Assembly: GCF_024396695.1 (NCBI RefSeq)
Contig: NZ_CP094359.1
Location: 434,001-498,000 of the forward strand
Direction of reading: 5' to 3'
Length of the DNA stretch: 64,000 nt
DNA from: Acidithiobacillus sp. YTS05
GTDB taxonomy: Bacteria > Pseudomonadota > Gammaproteobacteria > Acidithiobacillales > Acidithiobacillaceae
The notes below the pieces were generated by a model, which saw only the letters and a program-made list of their open reading frames with translations, ran no database searches and was not told the origin of the DNA. Positions 1 to 9,297 of this stretch are shown here, piece by piece. Each line of letters starts with the position of its first letter. Positions within the stretch are counted from its first letter, which is position 1. The position numbers and the translations under genes were made by a program.

Positions 1-2795
1 TGGTTGAATCCTTATGCCTGCTTGCCGAGCGCATCGTTCCCGGTGCGCTGGCGACAGTAATGCTGCTGGGAAGGGAAGGGGAGCTCCGCCTGTACGCCGG
101 GCCCAGTCTTCCTGAAGGACTGCGGGAGCGCTTCGATGGCTTGCGTGTGATCGAAGGCAACGGCTCCTGTGTCAGCGTCGTTCTCAGCGGTGAGAAGGTT
201 TTGGTGCACAATGCAACCCAAGACGAGCGTTGGCTGCGGCTACACGAACTTGCCCGTGCGTTGCAGATCCGCGCCTGCTGGTCGGTACCGATTCGAGATC
301 CTCTCGGCCAGGCAGTTGGCAGCTTTGCCCTCACCAGTTTTCGGGAAGGTACGCCGACAACAGAGCAGGAGAGATTGCTGGAGGGAATTGCCGCAGTAGT
401 CGCGCAATTCCTTTTCCAGCCCTCCGTGGATGGACGGGATCGCAGCTTTGCCGCGGCATTGCGTTCGATCAGTGAGGGTGTACTACTGACGGATGCAGAG
501 CAAAACATACTGTATTTCAACAACGCATTTGCCGAGATAACGGGCTACGGTCTGGCCGAACTGATCGGCAAGAATTGCCGCATCTTACAGGGGCCAAAGA
601 CTGCGGCCGAAACCGTCGCGCGGATACGCCAACACCTGGATGCGGGACAAGCCTACAGCGGAGAAATTCTCAATTATCGCAAAGATGGCAGTTCATTTTG
701 GAACCAACTGTCGATCAATCCAATACGCGACCAGCAGGGGCAGTTGGCCCAGTTTGTGAGTGTGCAGCGGGATATCAGCGAGGAGCGCCAACAGCGCGAG
801 GCACTGCGTCTTTCCGCACAGGTGTTCGAGGCCCAGGAAGGCATCATGATAACCGATGCGGAACAGCGCATCGTGCGCGTGAACCGGGCGTTTACGCGGC
901 TGACGGGTTATGCCGAAAGTGACGTCTTGGGACTGACTCCACAGATTCTGCACTCCGGGCTACAGAACGGTAATTTTTACGAGCGGATGTGGGAAAAGCT
1001 GCATCGGGACGGCGAGTGGCAAGGAGAAATCTGGAATCGTCGGAAAAATGGTGACTTGTTCCCCGAATTTCTCCAGATTCGGGCGGTGCGCAATAACGCG
1101 GGAGAAATAACCAACTATATTGGTTACTTCCATGATCTTACCCATCAGAAGGCCCGTGAGGCCGAGCTGGAGAAAATGGCACTGCACGATCCGTTGACGG
1201 GTCTCATGAACCGACGGGCACTGGAGGAAGAACTGCCCCGAGCGCGCGCCCGGGCAGACCGTAGTGAACGTCTCTTGGCTCTGGTCGTGCTCGATCTGGA
1301 CGACTTCAAGGAAGTCAACGATCGCATTGGACATGACCGTGGTGACGCCGTGTTGCAGCGGCTCGCGCAGCGTTTGCAGGATTCGTTGCGACACTCGGAT
1401 GGCGTCGTCAGAATCGGTGGTGACGAGTTCATTCTGCTGCTCGAAGGGTTGCGTGATGTTGACCAGCTGGAGAGTGTGTTGCGCAAGGTCAACTCTGCGG
1501 TGGAAAAGCCATTAGTGCTGGAATCGGGTGAGCAGATTCATATTCAGGTGAGTATGGGAGTGAGTATTTATCCACTCTCTGCCAACAGTAACCTGGAGTT
1601 ACTGCTGCGAGAAGCCGATCAGGCGATGTTCGAATCCAAGCGCAACAAGGAAACTCGGAATGCACCGTGGGCATTCTGGAGCCCAGACGAAAGTGCCCAG
1701 AGCCTCTATCCATTGCGGATGCTCTTTCGCGCCGGCGGCTTGCAAAGCTGGTACCAGCCGATTTGGGATCAACGAGCGAAACGGGTCGTTGGTTTGGAGG
1801 CATTGGCACGTTTGGTGGATGAGGACGGCAAGGTCTGGGGACCGGGTGACTTCCTGGGGCAGCTCAGCGAAAAGGATATTTTTTCTTTAACGGAGCAGAT
1901 GCTGCGAAAGGCCATCCTCGATTTGCAGGCCCTCGAGCGGGAGGGGCAGGTCTACTGGGTATCGGTCAACATCGATCCCCAGGTACTGGGTACTGCCTGC
2001 ATATATGCGATAAAGGGAATCGTGGACGACTTCCGCGTAGATCCCGCACGTATCACGCTGGAGATTCTGGAAAATCACGACTTTATCGATCGTCAGATAG
2101 CGACGGATCACCTTCTCGATTTGAAAGCGATGGGGTTTCGCTTGGCGTTGGATGATATCGGTAGTGGGTATTCTTCCCTTTTGCGCCTGAAAGAGTTGCC
2201 GGTAGACAAGGCAAAGCTGGATCAGGGCTTTGTGCGTTGTCTGGAGGATCGCCCCCAGGATCTGCGTTTCGTACAGTCGGTTTTGGGTTTGACCAAGGGG
2301 CTGCATATCGACTTGGTGGCCGAAGGGGTGGAAAGCGATGCGATTCGTGATGCCTTGATGGAGATGGGTGTCCGCTATTTTCAGGGCTACGCAATTGCTC
2401 GTCCAATGCCGGTGCCCATGTTGCACGAATTCCTGGAGCGTAGCTTGCAGGATGACCGCGACATCCCAGTGAGTTTTCTCGGGCTATATGCTCAACATAT
2501 CTCGCATTTCGATATTCTCGAAAAGACGCTGGAGCTGCACCCTGAAATCGTTGATTTTCAGGTAATGGCCAACGCCCATGCCTGTCCCGAGGAGCGTCGA
2601 TTGGAACAGTTGGGGTTGGCTCCAGATGCCATGTTGATGACCTTGCACCAGGAATATCATGCCTTGATCGGCTGTTTGCGGATAGAAAATGGAAAAGTGC
2701 GAGATGCAGATTGGTCGGCCGTGGAGGACTGCCATCGGCGTTTCTCTACCGCCCTGCTCGATGCTTTCTGGTTGCGTGCACAACAACCGGCCTGA
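1..2795 (+). CDS. GAF-LOV-PAS-GGDEF-EAL cyclic-di-GMP enzyme (5' end outside window)
   Basis: Signalling protein that probably makes and/or degrades c-di-GMP. The frame stays open from base 3, so the ATG at 60 is internal and the N-terminus is missing. Numbering from that ATG: residues 1-120 are GAF-like. About 130-245 is a PAS domain with a LOV signature (GKNCRILQ with Cys173, then Asn205, Asn215 and Gln236). A second plain PAS spans about 250-370. GGDEF covers about 373-545, with an intact GGDEF at about 453 and an RxxD inhibitory site five residues before it. EAL covers about 560-800, with EAL, DDIGSGYSSL, EGVE and QG motifs, so both catalytic domains look intact. A helical tail of about 110 residues follows, with spaced His/Cys residues. 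The gene converges on radA with a 12-base gap. Which activity dominates cannot be told from sequence. Confidence 0.93.
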   Translation, partial: VESLCLLAERIVPGALATVMLLGREGELRLYAGPSLPEGLRERFDGLRVIEGNGSCVSVVLSGEKVLVHNATQDERWLRLHELARALQIRACWSVPIRDPLGQAVGSFALTSFREGTPTTEQERLLEGIAAVVAQFLFQPSVDGRDRSFAAALRSISEGVLLTDAEQNILYFNNAFAEITGYGLAELIGKNCRILQGPKTAAETVARIRQHLDAGQAYSGEILNYRKDGSSFWNQLSINPIRDQQGQLAQFVSVQRDISEERQQREALRLSAQVFEAQEGIMITDAEQRIVRVNRAFTRLTGYAESDVLGLTPQILHSGLQNGNFYERMWEKLHRDGEWQGEIWNRRKNGDLFPEFLQIRAVRNNAGEITNYIGYFHDLTHQKAREAELEKMALHDPLTGLMNRRALEEELPRARARADRSERLLALVVLDLDDFKEVNDRIGHDRGDAVLQRLAQRLQDSLRHSDGVVRIGGDEFILLLEGLRDVDQLESVLRKVNSAVEKPLVLESGEQIHIQVSMGVSIYPLSANSNLELLLREADQAMFESKRNKETRNAPWAFWSPDESAQSLYPLRMLFRAGGLQSWYQPIWDQRAKRVVGLEALARLVDEDGKVWGPGDFLGQLSEKDIFSLTEQMLRKAILDLQALEREGQVYWVSVNIDPQVLGTACIYAIKGIVDDFRVDPARITLEILENHDFIDRQIATDHLLDLKAMGFRLALDDIGSGYSSLLRLKELPVDKAKLDQGFVRCLEDRPQDLRFVQSVLGLTKGLHIDLVAEGVESDAIRDALMEMGVRYFQGYAIARPMPVPMLHEFLERSLQDDRDIPVSFLGLYAQHISHFDILEKTLELHPEIVDFQVMANAHACPEERRLEQLGLAPDAMLMTLHQEYHALIGCLRIENGKVRDADWSAVEDCHRRFSTALLDAFWLRAQQPA

Positions 2796-2807
2796 CCGGC
2801 CCACTGT

Positions 2808-4163
2808 CTAGTGTCCAAAGGCCGACTGTACCGCGTCGGCCAGGGAGCGGGCGGGATGCAGGCGAATGGCACTGGGGGGTGTCTTTCCCTGGGGCAGGAT
2901 GGCGTGATGAAATCCGAGTTTTTCGCTCTCGCGCAGGCGACTCTCGGCGTTGGCTACCGGACGCAATTCCCCCGCCAGACCCAGTTCGCCAAAGGCCACC
3001 AAACCTTCCGCTACCGGTTCGTTGCGAAAGGCACTAAGGACCGCCAGGGCAACGGCCAGATCGGCGGCCGGTTCCAGTACGCGCACCCCCCCGGCGATGT
3101 TGACGAAGACATCCTGGTCAAACAAGAAACTTCCGCCATGCCGATGGAGAATGGCCAACAGCAGAGACAGACGATTGGGATCGAGACCCAGAGCGACCCG
3201 GCGGGGGTTTGCCAGAGGGCTGGGGGTGACCAGCGCCTGTACCTCCACCAGCAGGCTACGGCTGCCTTCCTGAGTGGGCAGGACGATGCTGCCGGGAACC
3301 GGCCGCTGGTGCTGACTCAGAAACAGACGCGAGGGGTTGCTGATTTCCTCCAGGCCCTTTTCCTGCATCTCAAAGACGCCGAGCTCATTGGCGGCGCCAA
3401 AGCGATTCTTGATCGCGCGTACGATACGATAGGGGCTGCCGGCTTCCCCCTCAAAATACAGCACCGTATCGACCATGTGTTCCAATACCCGAGGACCGGC
3501 AATCGCCCCCTCCTTGGTCACGTGCCCCACCATCCACAGGCTGATGTCCTGGGTTTTCGCCAGACGCACCAGGCGCGCCGCACATTCGCGCACCTGGGCG
3601 ACAGAACCCGGTGCGGATTGGAGATTTTCAGTAAATAGGGTCTGAATGGAGTCGATCAGCAATACCTGCGGACGTTGCTGAGCAAGCTGGGCTTCGATGC
3701 TTTCCAGGTGGTTCTCCGCCAGGACCTCGATGGCGAGATCGCCAATTCCCAGACGCTGGGCACGGAGGGCCAATTGCGCCGCCGATTCTTCGCCGGTGAC
3801 ATAGAGTACGGAGTCGTTTTGCGCCATGCCGGCGGCGCTCTGCAACAACAAGGTCGATTTGCCGATGCCGGGTTCTCCCCCGAGGAGGATTGCCGCCCCT
3901 GGCACGATGCCCCCGCCCAGGACGCGGTCGAGTTCCTGCAAGCCGGTACCCTGCCGGCGGATGGTGGCAACGGGTACCGCCGCTAGACGCTGCGGTGGGC
4001 TGGCCACCGCATAGGCACTGCTGCCGCGGTTACCTTTGGGAGTCGCCGCTGGCCGCTCTTCCACCAGGCTGTTCCAGGCGCCGCATTCCCCACAGCGACC
4101 CATCCACTTGGGGCTGCTGGCGCCGCAGGCCTGGCAGACGTAGAGACTCCGCTCGCGACTCAC
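2808..4163 (-). CDS. radA: DNA repair protein RadA (Sms)
   Basis: RecA-like ATPase that helps process branched recombination intermediates in the cytoplasm. At 451 aa it is the usual family length. The N-terminal C4 zinc finger is visible (CQACG...CGECG, residues about 10-27), followed by Walker A GGEPGIGKST near residue 95 and the RadA-specific KNRFG motif near residue 250. The C-terminal third is the Lon-protease-like domain. The start overlaps the end of alr by 4 bases (ATGA type), so it is translationally coupled and is the last gene of the minus-strand run that begins at rpsF. Confidence 0.97.
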   Translation of the reverse strand: MSRERSLYVCQACGASSPKWMGRCGECGAWNSLVEERPAATPKGNRGSSAYAVASPPQRLAAVPVATIRRQGTGLQELDRVLGGGIVPGAAILLGGEPGIGKSTLLLQSAAGMAQNDSVLYVTGEESAAQLALRAQRLGIGDLAIEVLAENHLESIEAQLAQQRPQVLLIDSIQTLFTENLQSAPGSVAQVRECAARLVRLAKTQDISLWMVGHVTKEGAIAGPRVLEHMVDTVLYFEGEAGSPYRIVRAIKNRFGAANELGVFEMQEKGLEEISNPSRLFLSQHQRPVPGSIVLPTQEGSRSLLVEVQALVTPSPLANPRRVALGLDPNRLSLLLAILHRHGGSFLFDQDVFVNIAGGVRVLEPAADLAVALAVLSAFRNEPVAEGLVAFGELGLAGELRPVANAESRLRESEKLGFHHAILPQGKTPPSAIRLHPARSLADAVQSAFGH

Positions 4164-5263
4164 GGCACACGCAGCCTGGGTACCCGCTGGGCGATGCGGG
4201 TGCCGATTTCGTAAGAGATGGTACCGAGCTGTTCGGCGCAGTCCTCCAGAGGCAGCTCGGGCCCCCCCAAGATCTGCACCGGATCACCAATGTCGGCCGC
4301 TATGCCATCCAGCGCGACGAACGCGAGATCCATGCTGATCCGCCCGAGCAGATGACTCGGCTGGCCCTTCACCCGCACCGGGGCCTCCTGCAATCCCAGG
4401 CGGCGATCTAGCCCGTCGCCATAGCCGCAGGCAATCACTCCCACGCGGCAATCACGCGGGCTTTGCCAGCTGGCACCGTAGCCGAGCCAGTCCCCGGCGC
4501 GCAGCCTACGAACGGCGATGATCTCGCTCTGCCAGCGCAATGCCGGCCGCAGATCAAGGTCGGCGGCGCTGCGCGCGTGGAGGGGGCTCAGGCCATAGAG
4601 CAGCAGGCCCGGTCGTATCCAGGGAGTGATCGCCCCCGGCAGGGCGAGGATGGCCGCCGAGTTGGGCAGCGAGTGCTCTCCGGCGGTATGCGGGCCGAAG
4701 GTCGTGCAAGCCTCGTGAAAGGCACGGATCTGCTCGGCATTGTAGGGGTCTTCCGGGGTATCGGCGCGGGCCAGATGGCTCAGCAGACCGAGAATCCGCA
4801 GGGGTCCACCGACACCAGCGCGCAATTGGGCAAACACTTGCGCCAACTCGTCATGGGAAAAGCCGAGCCGGTGCATACCGCTGTCGAATTTGACAAAGAC
4901 CTCCAGTGGCTCCTGCCAGCGGCTCTCCCGCAGCCAGGCCACTTGGGCGAAATTCTGTAATACCAAGCGGTGCCCATGCGCCGCAGCCAAGGGAATCTCT
5001 CCTGCGGAGAAAGGGCCGGCCAGGGCGGTGCAACGGGGGCGGAGCTGCAAGCTCTGGAGTTCCTCCGCCTCTTCGATGCTGGCCAAGGCAAAAGCGTCAA
5101 TCCCGGCCTCCGCCAGAAGCGTGGCGACCAATGCTGCGCCGTGGCCGTAGGCATTGGCCTTGATGGCGCCCATTACCCGCGCGTGGGGCGCGGCGCGACG
5201 CGCCACCGCCAGATTGTGGGCAAGGGCCGAGGCAGAGATTTCCACTTGGTTGGGGCGACTCAT
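4160..5263 (-). CDS. alr: Alanine racemase
   Basis: PLP-dependent interconversion of L- and D-alanine, supplying D-Ala for peptidoglycan. The start is set at the ATG at 5263 (MSRPNQVEIS), which gives 367 aa; a longer open frame to 5356 would run into the upstream gene and looks non-coding. The PLP lysine is Lys35 in AIKANAYGHG. The catalytic tyrosine lies in the CGYGDGLDR motif near residue 260. It follows a flippase-like gene by 41 bases and overlaps radA by 4. Alr next to dnaB and radA is a common proteobacterial order; here five extra genes separate it from dnaB. Confidence 0.96.
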   Translation of the reverse strand: MSRPNQVEISASALAHNLAVARRAAPHARVMGAIKANAYGHGAALVATLLAEAGIDAFALASIEEAEELQSLQLRPRCTALAGPFSAGEIPLAAAHGHRLVLQNFAQVAWLRESRWQEPLEVFVKFDSGMHRLGFSHDELAQVFAQLRAGVGGPLRILGLLSHLARADTPEDPYNAEQIRAFHEACTTFGPHTAGEHSLPNSAAILALPGAITPWIRPGLLLYGLSPLHARSAADLDLRPALRWQSEIIAVRRLRAGDWLGYGASWQSPRDCRVGVIACGYGDGLDRRLGLQEAPVRVKGQPSHLLGRISMDLAFVALDGIAADIGDPVQILGGPELPLEDCAEQLGTISYEIGTRIAQRVPRLRVP

Positions 5264-5304
5264 GTGGCAATGATAGCAAGGGGGAACCCTGCCCGTCTTG
5301 GGAG

Positions 5305-6318
5305 TTAAGCGCTTTTCCGCTGATGTTTGCCAGGGTGATCTTTGCCCCAGCCCCATTCATAAAAAAACCACGGCATGCCGATGAAGAGATACCAGTAATA
5401 GGTGAATAGACGCCAACCGAGGAGACTGAAAGCAATGTCGGTCTGGGACAGGCTGGTGCCGAAGAGCAGGCCGTAGGCGGCACCGACACTGCCCGCGCCA
5501 CCAGGCAGAAAACTGAGCTGCGAGGTCAGGTTGAGCAAGGTCTGACTGACGATGATGTAGGGTACACTCACGTGTCCGCCGACATACTGCATCAATGCCC
5601 AGAGGACCAGATAGCGCGGTGTCCAGTAGCCGGCCGCACTGAGAAAAATTTTACCTCGTTGGCGCCAGGGAAGTGCGCGCAGCAGTTCCAGCGACTTCAG
5701 AAAGCGCGAAAAGAACAATGCAATGCGTTGGCGGTAGCGTTGATACCAGGAGAAGCGAAGAAACCTTCGATCGATGCCGCGAATGATACGTCGACGCTCG
5801 AAATGCCAGATCGCAAACAAGAGAGCGGCAGTGCCAAAGGTGATCAACGCCAGCCAGAGAATGATGCGCACGTCAGGCAAAGAGTTCTGGAAAAAGAGGA
5901 GGTACAGTAGGGAAAAAAGAAAGATGGCAATCATGAAGAGGAGATCGGTGATGGCGATGGCGAGCAGAACTGCTGCTGCCGTACCAACGTTCAGGCCACG
6001 CCGGTAGAGAAAGACGAGGTAGGCGGCCCCCATGCCTGAGGCGGCGGGCGTTGCCGCCCCGGCAAATTCGGCAGCCATGACCAGCGGCAGGGCACTGCGC
6101 AGCGGAATGCGCAGCGCAACGCCGGCACAGATCAGCTGCAGGCGCAGCGCCTCGGCCAGCCAGCTCAAAAGCATCAGTGCCGTCAGTCCCAGCAGTAGTT
6201 GCGGACGGATTTCGCTGATCAGATGGATGGCCTGGCCATTCATGAAATACCAGATCGGTACCAGGGAGATGGCGATTGCGAGGAGGAGAACCAGCCAGAA
6301 ACGCAGATTGACGTTCAT
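5305..6318 (-). CDS. Flippase-like integral membrane protein (UPF0104 / LPG-synthase TM family)
   Basis: Protein of 337 aa with many hydrophobic segments, starting MNVNLRFWLVLLLAIAISL. The C-terminal part carries the family pattern FLPGGAGSVGAAYG followed by GWRLFTYYW, typical of the YbhN/UPF0104 group and of the membrane half of lysyl-phosphatidylglycerol synthase. The catalytic C-terminal domain of MprF is absent, so lipid translocation or an unknown membrane role is likelier than aminoacylation. The start at 6318 lies one base after the stop of the GNAT gene; a longer frame to 6663 only reads through that gene. It sits between the GNAT gene and alr, suggesting an envelope function (inference). 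Confidence 0.85.
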   Translation of the reverse strand: MNVNLRFWLVLLLAIAISLVPIWYFMNGQAIHLISEIRPQLLLGLTALMLLSWLAEALRLQLICAGVALRIPLRSALPLVMAAEFAGAATPAASGMGAAYLVFLYRRGLNVGTAAAVLLAIAITDLLFMIAIFLFSLLYLLFFQNSLPDVRIILWLALITFGTAALLFAIWHFERRRIIRGIDRRFLRFSWYQRYRQRIALFFSRFLKSLELLRALPWRQRGKIFLSAAGYWTPRYLVLWALMQYVGGHVSVPYIIVSQTLLNLTSQLSFLPGGAGSVGAAYGLLFGTSLSQTDIAFSLLGWRLFTYYWYLFIGMPWFFYEWGWGKDHPGKHQRKSA

Positions 6319-6319
6319 C

Positions 6320-7030
6320 TCAATCCATGCGCTTGTACACGCAGATATTCTCCACTTCCAGTTCGCTCGCATAGTCGAAAAGACTACTCGGCACGCGATC
6401 GTAGACTTGCAGACCATAGCGTCGGTAGGGACGCTCGGGGCGATGTCCTGGCCAGGAAAAGAGTTCTCCATAGTAGTGCGGAACGCCACGCGCGCGAAGT
6501 AGCGCTTCAAATTGTTGCCAGAGATGCAGACCCAGAAAGTGTCCCCGCTCGGGACTTTGCACATTGAAGTGCATGTGCGCGGCATGGGTGGGCCGCAATG
6601 GCCGCTCGCGATAGCTGCGGAACAGTAGCCAGTTGAGAAAATGCAGGGTTTGTGGCTGCGCACGATAGCTTCCGGCGGCCGCTCGCCCGAGCATCTTCAG
6701 GGTTGCCTGGGCGGCCACGCGAAAGACCGAAGCGTCGAAATCTGGTGGTGCACCCAGGAGATAAGCAATGATCTGTCCGTTCTGCTCGGCGACCAGGCCC
6801 CAGTCCAGGGCGTACTCCAGGTACGGATTAACCATGAGCGCCGCGAAAAGTTCACGGTCACCGCAGAGTGGCTCGATCGGCTCTCCCAGAAAGCCGGTGT
6901 CGCAACAGATCTGTCGTACAGCCGCCGCATCGCTGATGCGTAACGGACGCAACTGGTATTGACACTCCCCGCCCTGGAGCTTGACGGCCTCCGTTGTGGC
7001 CAGTGGGCCCTCGCGTAACTGACTCGCCAT
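6320..7030 (-). CDS. GNAT-family N-acetyltransferase
   Basis: Protein of 236 aa resembling GCN5-related acetyltransferases. The N-terminal LRPLRISDAAAVRQIC is the usual GNAT opening. The later segment QSPERGHFLGLHLWQQFEAL fits the acetyl-CoA-binding loop and helix, although the canonical Q/RxxGxG/A is imperfect. It ends with RRYGLQVYDR, matching the yxxxGF end of the fold. Substrate unknown. It lies 6 bases after pqiC and 1 base before the flippase-like gene, so it is transcribed with both. No membrane segment is seen. Membership of GNAT is fairly secure; the function is not. Confidence 0.78.
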   Translation of the reverse strand: MASQLREGPLATTEAVKLQGGECQYQLRPLRISDAAAVRQICCDTGFLGEPIEPLCGDRELFAALMVNPYLEYALDWGLVAEQNGQIIAYLLGAPPDFDASVFRVAAQATLKMLGRAAAGSYRAQPQTLHFLNWLLFRSYRERPLRPTHAAHMHFNVQSPERGHFLGLHLWQQFEALLRARGVPHYYGELFSWPGHRPERPYRRYGLQVYDRVPSSLFDYASELEVENICVYKRMD

Positions 7031-7036
7031 GTTGTG

Positions 7037-7642
7037 CTAATGGGTAGGCGCGCGCTGTACCGCCGAGAGCTGTCGCGCAATCTCCTGCGCCAATGCCGCA
7101 ATACAGTGACTCATGGCCTGTGCCTGCGCCGTTGCAGTCGAGTCAGCAGCGATGCGCTGGTGAAAATGTCCAGCATATTCGACATGGCCAGCGGCATCGA
7201 GCAGGAAGTAATCGGCATCGAGCAGCACGCTGCCGTTGCTCGTCGGGAGAAATTCCTGTACCTGCACCTGCAGATGGATGGGTCGCGTGTTACTGGGTAC
7301 CGGGGAACCGGCAAGCAGCACGGTAAGATCGGGTAGGCGCCGACGCAGATCCTCCGTCAACACGCGCTGCGTCATGCCGCCCAGCGGCGCGATCCAGCGC
7401 ACATGCCCGGACACCTCCATGCCATTGTCGCCGCTGCGGCGGGTAAGATAGAGGCGATCGATACTGGCGGGCATCTGTACGTGATCGACGATCAACAGGC
7501 GGTGCTTCTCTGTCAGTGGCTGAGTGGGTAGGGGCGAACCCTGCGCGTTCAGACTCAGATACTGTGTTGGGGTGCTGGCGCAGGCACTGAGGAGCAGGGT
7601 GAAAACCAGAAGAAAACAGATACGGATCCAGGCCATGGTCAT
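7037..7642 (-). CDS. pqiC: PqiC-type outer-membrane lipoprotein (ABC_trans_aux)
   Basis: Outer-membrane lipoprotein of 201 aa that in known Pqi systems forms a collar docking the PqiB channel. A signal peptide with lipobox (LLLSACAS, Cys at about residue 21) is visible. The rest matches the auxiliary lipoprotein family, with a central LIVDHVQMPASIDRLYL strand region. Start is at 7642, or possibly the Met two codons later. It overlaps pqiB by 4 bases. With pqiA and pqiB it completes the three-part intermembrane lipid-transport set. Confidence 0.9.
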   Translation of the reverse strand: MTMAWIRICFLLVFTLLLSACASTPTQYLSLNAQGSPLPTQPLTEKHRLLIVDHVQMPASIDRLYLTRRSGDNGMEVSGHVRWIAPLGGMTQRVLTEDLRRRLPDLTVLLAGSPVPSNTRPIHLQVQVQEFLPTSNGSVLLDADYFLLDAAGHVEYAGHFHQRIAADSTATAQAQAMSHCIAALAQEIARQLSAVQRAPTH

Positions 7643-9297
7643 TTCCCGATCAATAGGGCATTGGGGTGGCTATCGAGATAGTCAGTCAGGGAACGCAGCG
7701 AGGCGGCGGCGCGGCTGAGTTCATATAGCGTGCGCGGCAGGGTACTGGATTCCGGTGCATTACCGGCGCTGCCCTCAGCTGCCAATAGACCGTGTGCCGC
7801 CTGCAAGGCCTGCTCTGCCTGCGCACTCGCGGCACGCAGATGCTGCAGTGTTTCCGGTAACTGCTTTTGGCCGGATGCGAGAATGGCATTCAGGTGCTGC
7901 GTTGCCGCAGCAAGATGGCGGAGCGTCTCCTGCGTTTTTTCCGATTGGCTGAGGGCAGCGATCCGCTGCGTCGTGATTTGCAGATTCTTGGCAATCTCCG
8001 GTAGGGGCAGTGCATGGATTTCCCGCAGGATGCCATCGACCTGAGCCAGCGTTCCAGCGAGACTTCCTCCTTCCACAAAAGGAATCTGAGGTGGATTGCC
8101 AGCAGCCAGAGTCGCCGCTTTGGGGTGCTGAAGCATGACCAGGGAAATCTCCGGATTGCCTACGAGAGGCGGGTTCTGCTGCATTTCGGCGCGCAGTCCC
8201 TGAGCGATCAGAGCGCGCAGCATCGCGTCCATCTGGGGGCGTGGATTGCGTTCATCCCATTGGGCGTTGGCCAGAGGAATGCGCTGCGGTTCGAGCGCCA
8301 ATTGCACATCGGTCTGCAGGGCCTTGCGCTGCGGATCGTAGTGCATGTCGACGGCGGTAACTGTGCCCACCCGAGCTCCTTCCAGGTGCACAGCAGCTCC
8401 GCTCGCCAGACCCTGTGGTCCTCCCGGCAGTACCAGCTGGTAGAACACGGCATTGCTGCGCGGTGCCCAGCGCGCTGCCTGCGCGCTGGGATAGAGATGG
8501 AATTGCATGTTTTCCGTAGCCGGTTTTCCTGACTCTGGTGTGAATACCGAGACGGCCCCAGAGAGAATGGCGTTGCTGGGCGGTAGATGCAGGCCAGGGT
8601 CTTTGCCAAGGAGAGTGAAGCGAACGTTGCCCGAGTTCCAGAAACGACTGCGGGCGTTGATCAGATGCAGATATTTTTGCGAGATGAAGGCGTAAATACG
8701 GAAGCCGTCACCATCCGGAGCCTGTGCCTTGCCGCGCACCTCACCAATCTGCATCCCTTGATAAAAAATGGGAGCCGCGCGCTGTACGATATTGAAATGA
8801 TCGCTTTGCAGAATGAGCGTCAGACCTTTCGGCTCACTTTTGAGTACCGGCTCCTGGCGCAGTCCCACCACCTTGTGCACCGTCGCGCCGGGATGCGGAT
8901 CCACGCCAATATAGGGCCCGGCAATGAGGGATTTGAGGGAACTCAGATCGCTGAAACTGACTTCCTTGCCGGCAATCCAGTAGCGCGTCCCCTTGCCCAG
9001 ATGTCCGGCCATGTAGGGGTCGAAGCGGATGGTGACGGACATTTGTTCCAAGGACTTCGCCAGTCGGGTACCGGTGACCTGACCAACCGTCACTCCGCGA
9101 AATTTCACCGAGGTGTGATCGGCCTTGATCCCGCCGGTGGTGGGAAACTCCACGGTAACCGTCGGCCCTTGGTCGAGATAACTCCGCAAGGCGAGCCAAC
9201 CGACAATCGCCAGTGCGGCGACCGGCACTGCCCAGATCAGACCTGGCCAGCGGGGTTTACGATTCTGCGCTTGCGGTGTTGACGAAGACTGACTCAT
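7639..9297 (-). CDS. pqiB: PqiB-type MCE protein, three MCE domains
   Basis: Inner-membrane-anchored periplasmic protein that stacks MCE rings into a tunnel for lipids. A single N-terminal membrane segment (LIWAVPVAALAIVGWLAL) precedes three MCE domains at roughly residues 45-135, 155-245 and 285-400, then a helical C-terminal region that should form the needle. Length is 552 aa from the chosen ATG at 9297, which has AGGA about 6-8 bases upstream; the ATG at 9315 is an alternative. Either start overlaps the end of pqiA. Overlap with pqiC indicates a tight operon. Confidence 0.93.
   Translation of the reverse strand: MSQSSSTPQAQNRKPRWPGLIWAVPVAALAIVGWLALRSYLDQGPTVTVEFPTTGGIKADHTSVKFRGVTVGQVTGTRLAKSLEQMSVTIRFDPYMAGHLGKGTRYWIAGKEVSFSDLSSLKSLIAGPYIGVDPHPGATVHKVVGLRQEPVLKSEPKGLTLILQSDHFNIVQRAAPIFYQGMQIGEVRGKAQAPDGDGFRIYAFISQKYLHLINARSRFWNSGNVRFTLLGKDPGLHLPPSNAILSGAVSVFTPESGKPATENMQFHLYPSAQAARWAPRSNAVFYQLVLPGGPQGLASGAAVHLEGARVGTVTAVDMHYDPQRKALQTDVQLALEPQRIPLANAQWDERNPRPQMDAMLRALIAQGLRAEMQQNPPLVGNPEISLVMLQHPKAATLAAGNPPQIPFVEGGSLAGTLAQVDGILREIHALPLPEIAKNLQITTQRIAALSQSEKTQETLRHLAAATQHLNAILASGQKQLPETLQHLRAASAQAEQALQAAHGLLAAEGSAGNAPESSTLPRTLYELSRAAASLRSLTDYLDSHPNALLIGK

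Noticed and set aside
820..1180. Second PAS domain as another LOV.
   Set aside because: It lacks the NCRFLQ-type Cys motif and the paired Asn/Gln residues; it is an ordinary PAS.
6319..6663. N-terminal extension of the flippase-like gene.
   Set aside because: It lies within the GNAT gene in another frame and lacks conservation-like features; the ATG at 6318 gives a clean membrane start.
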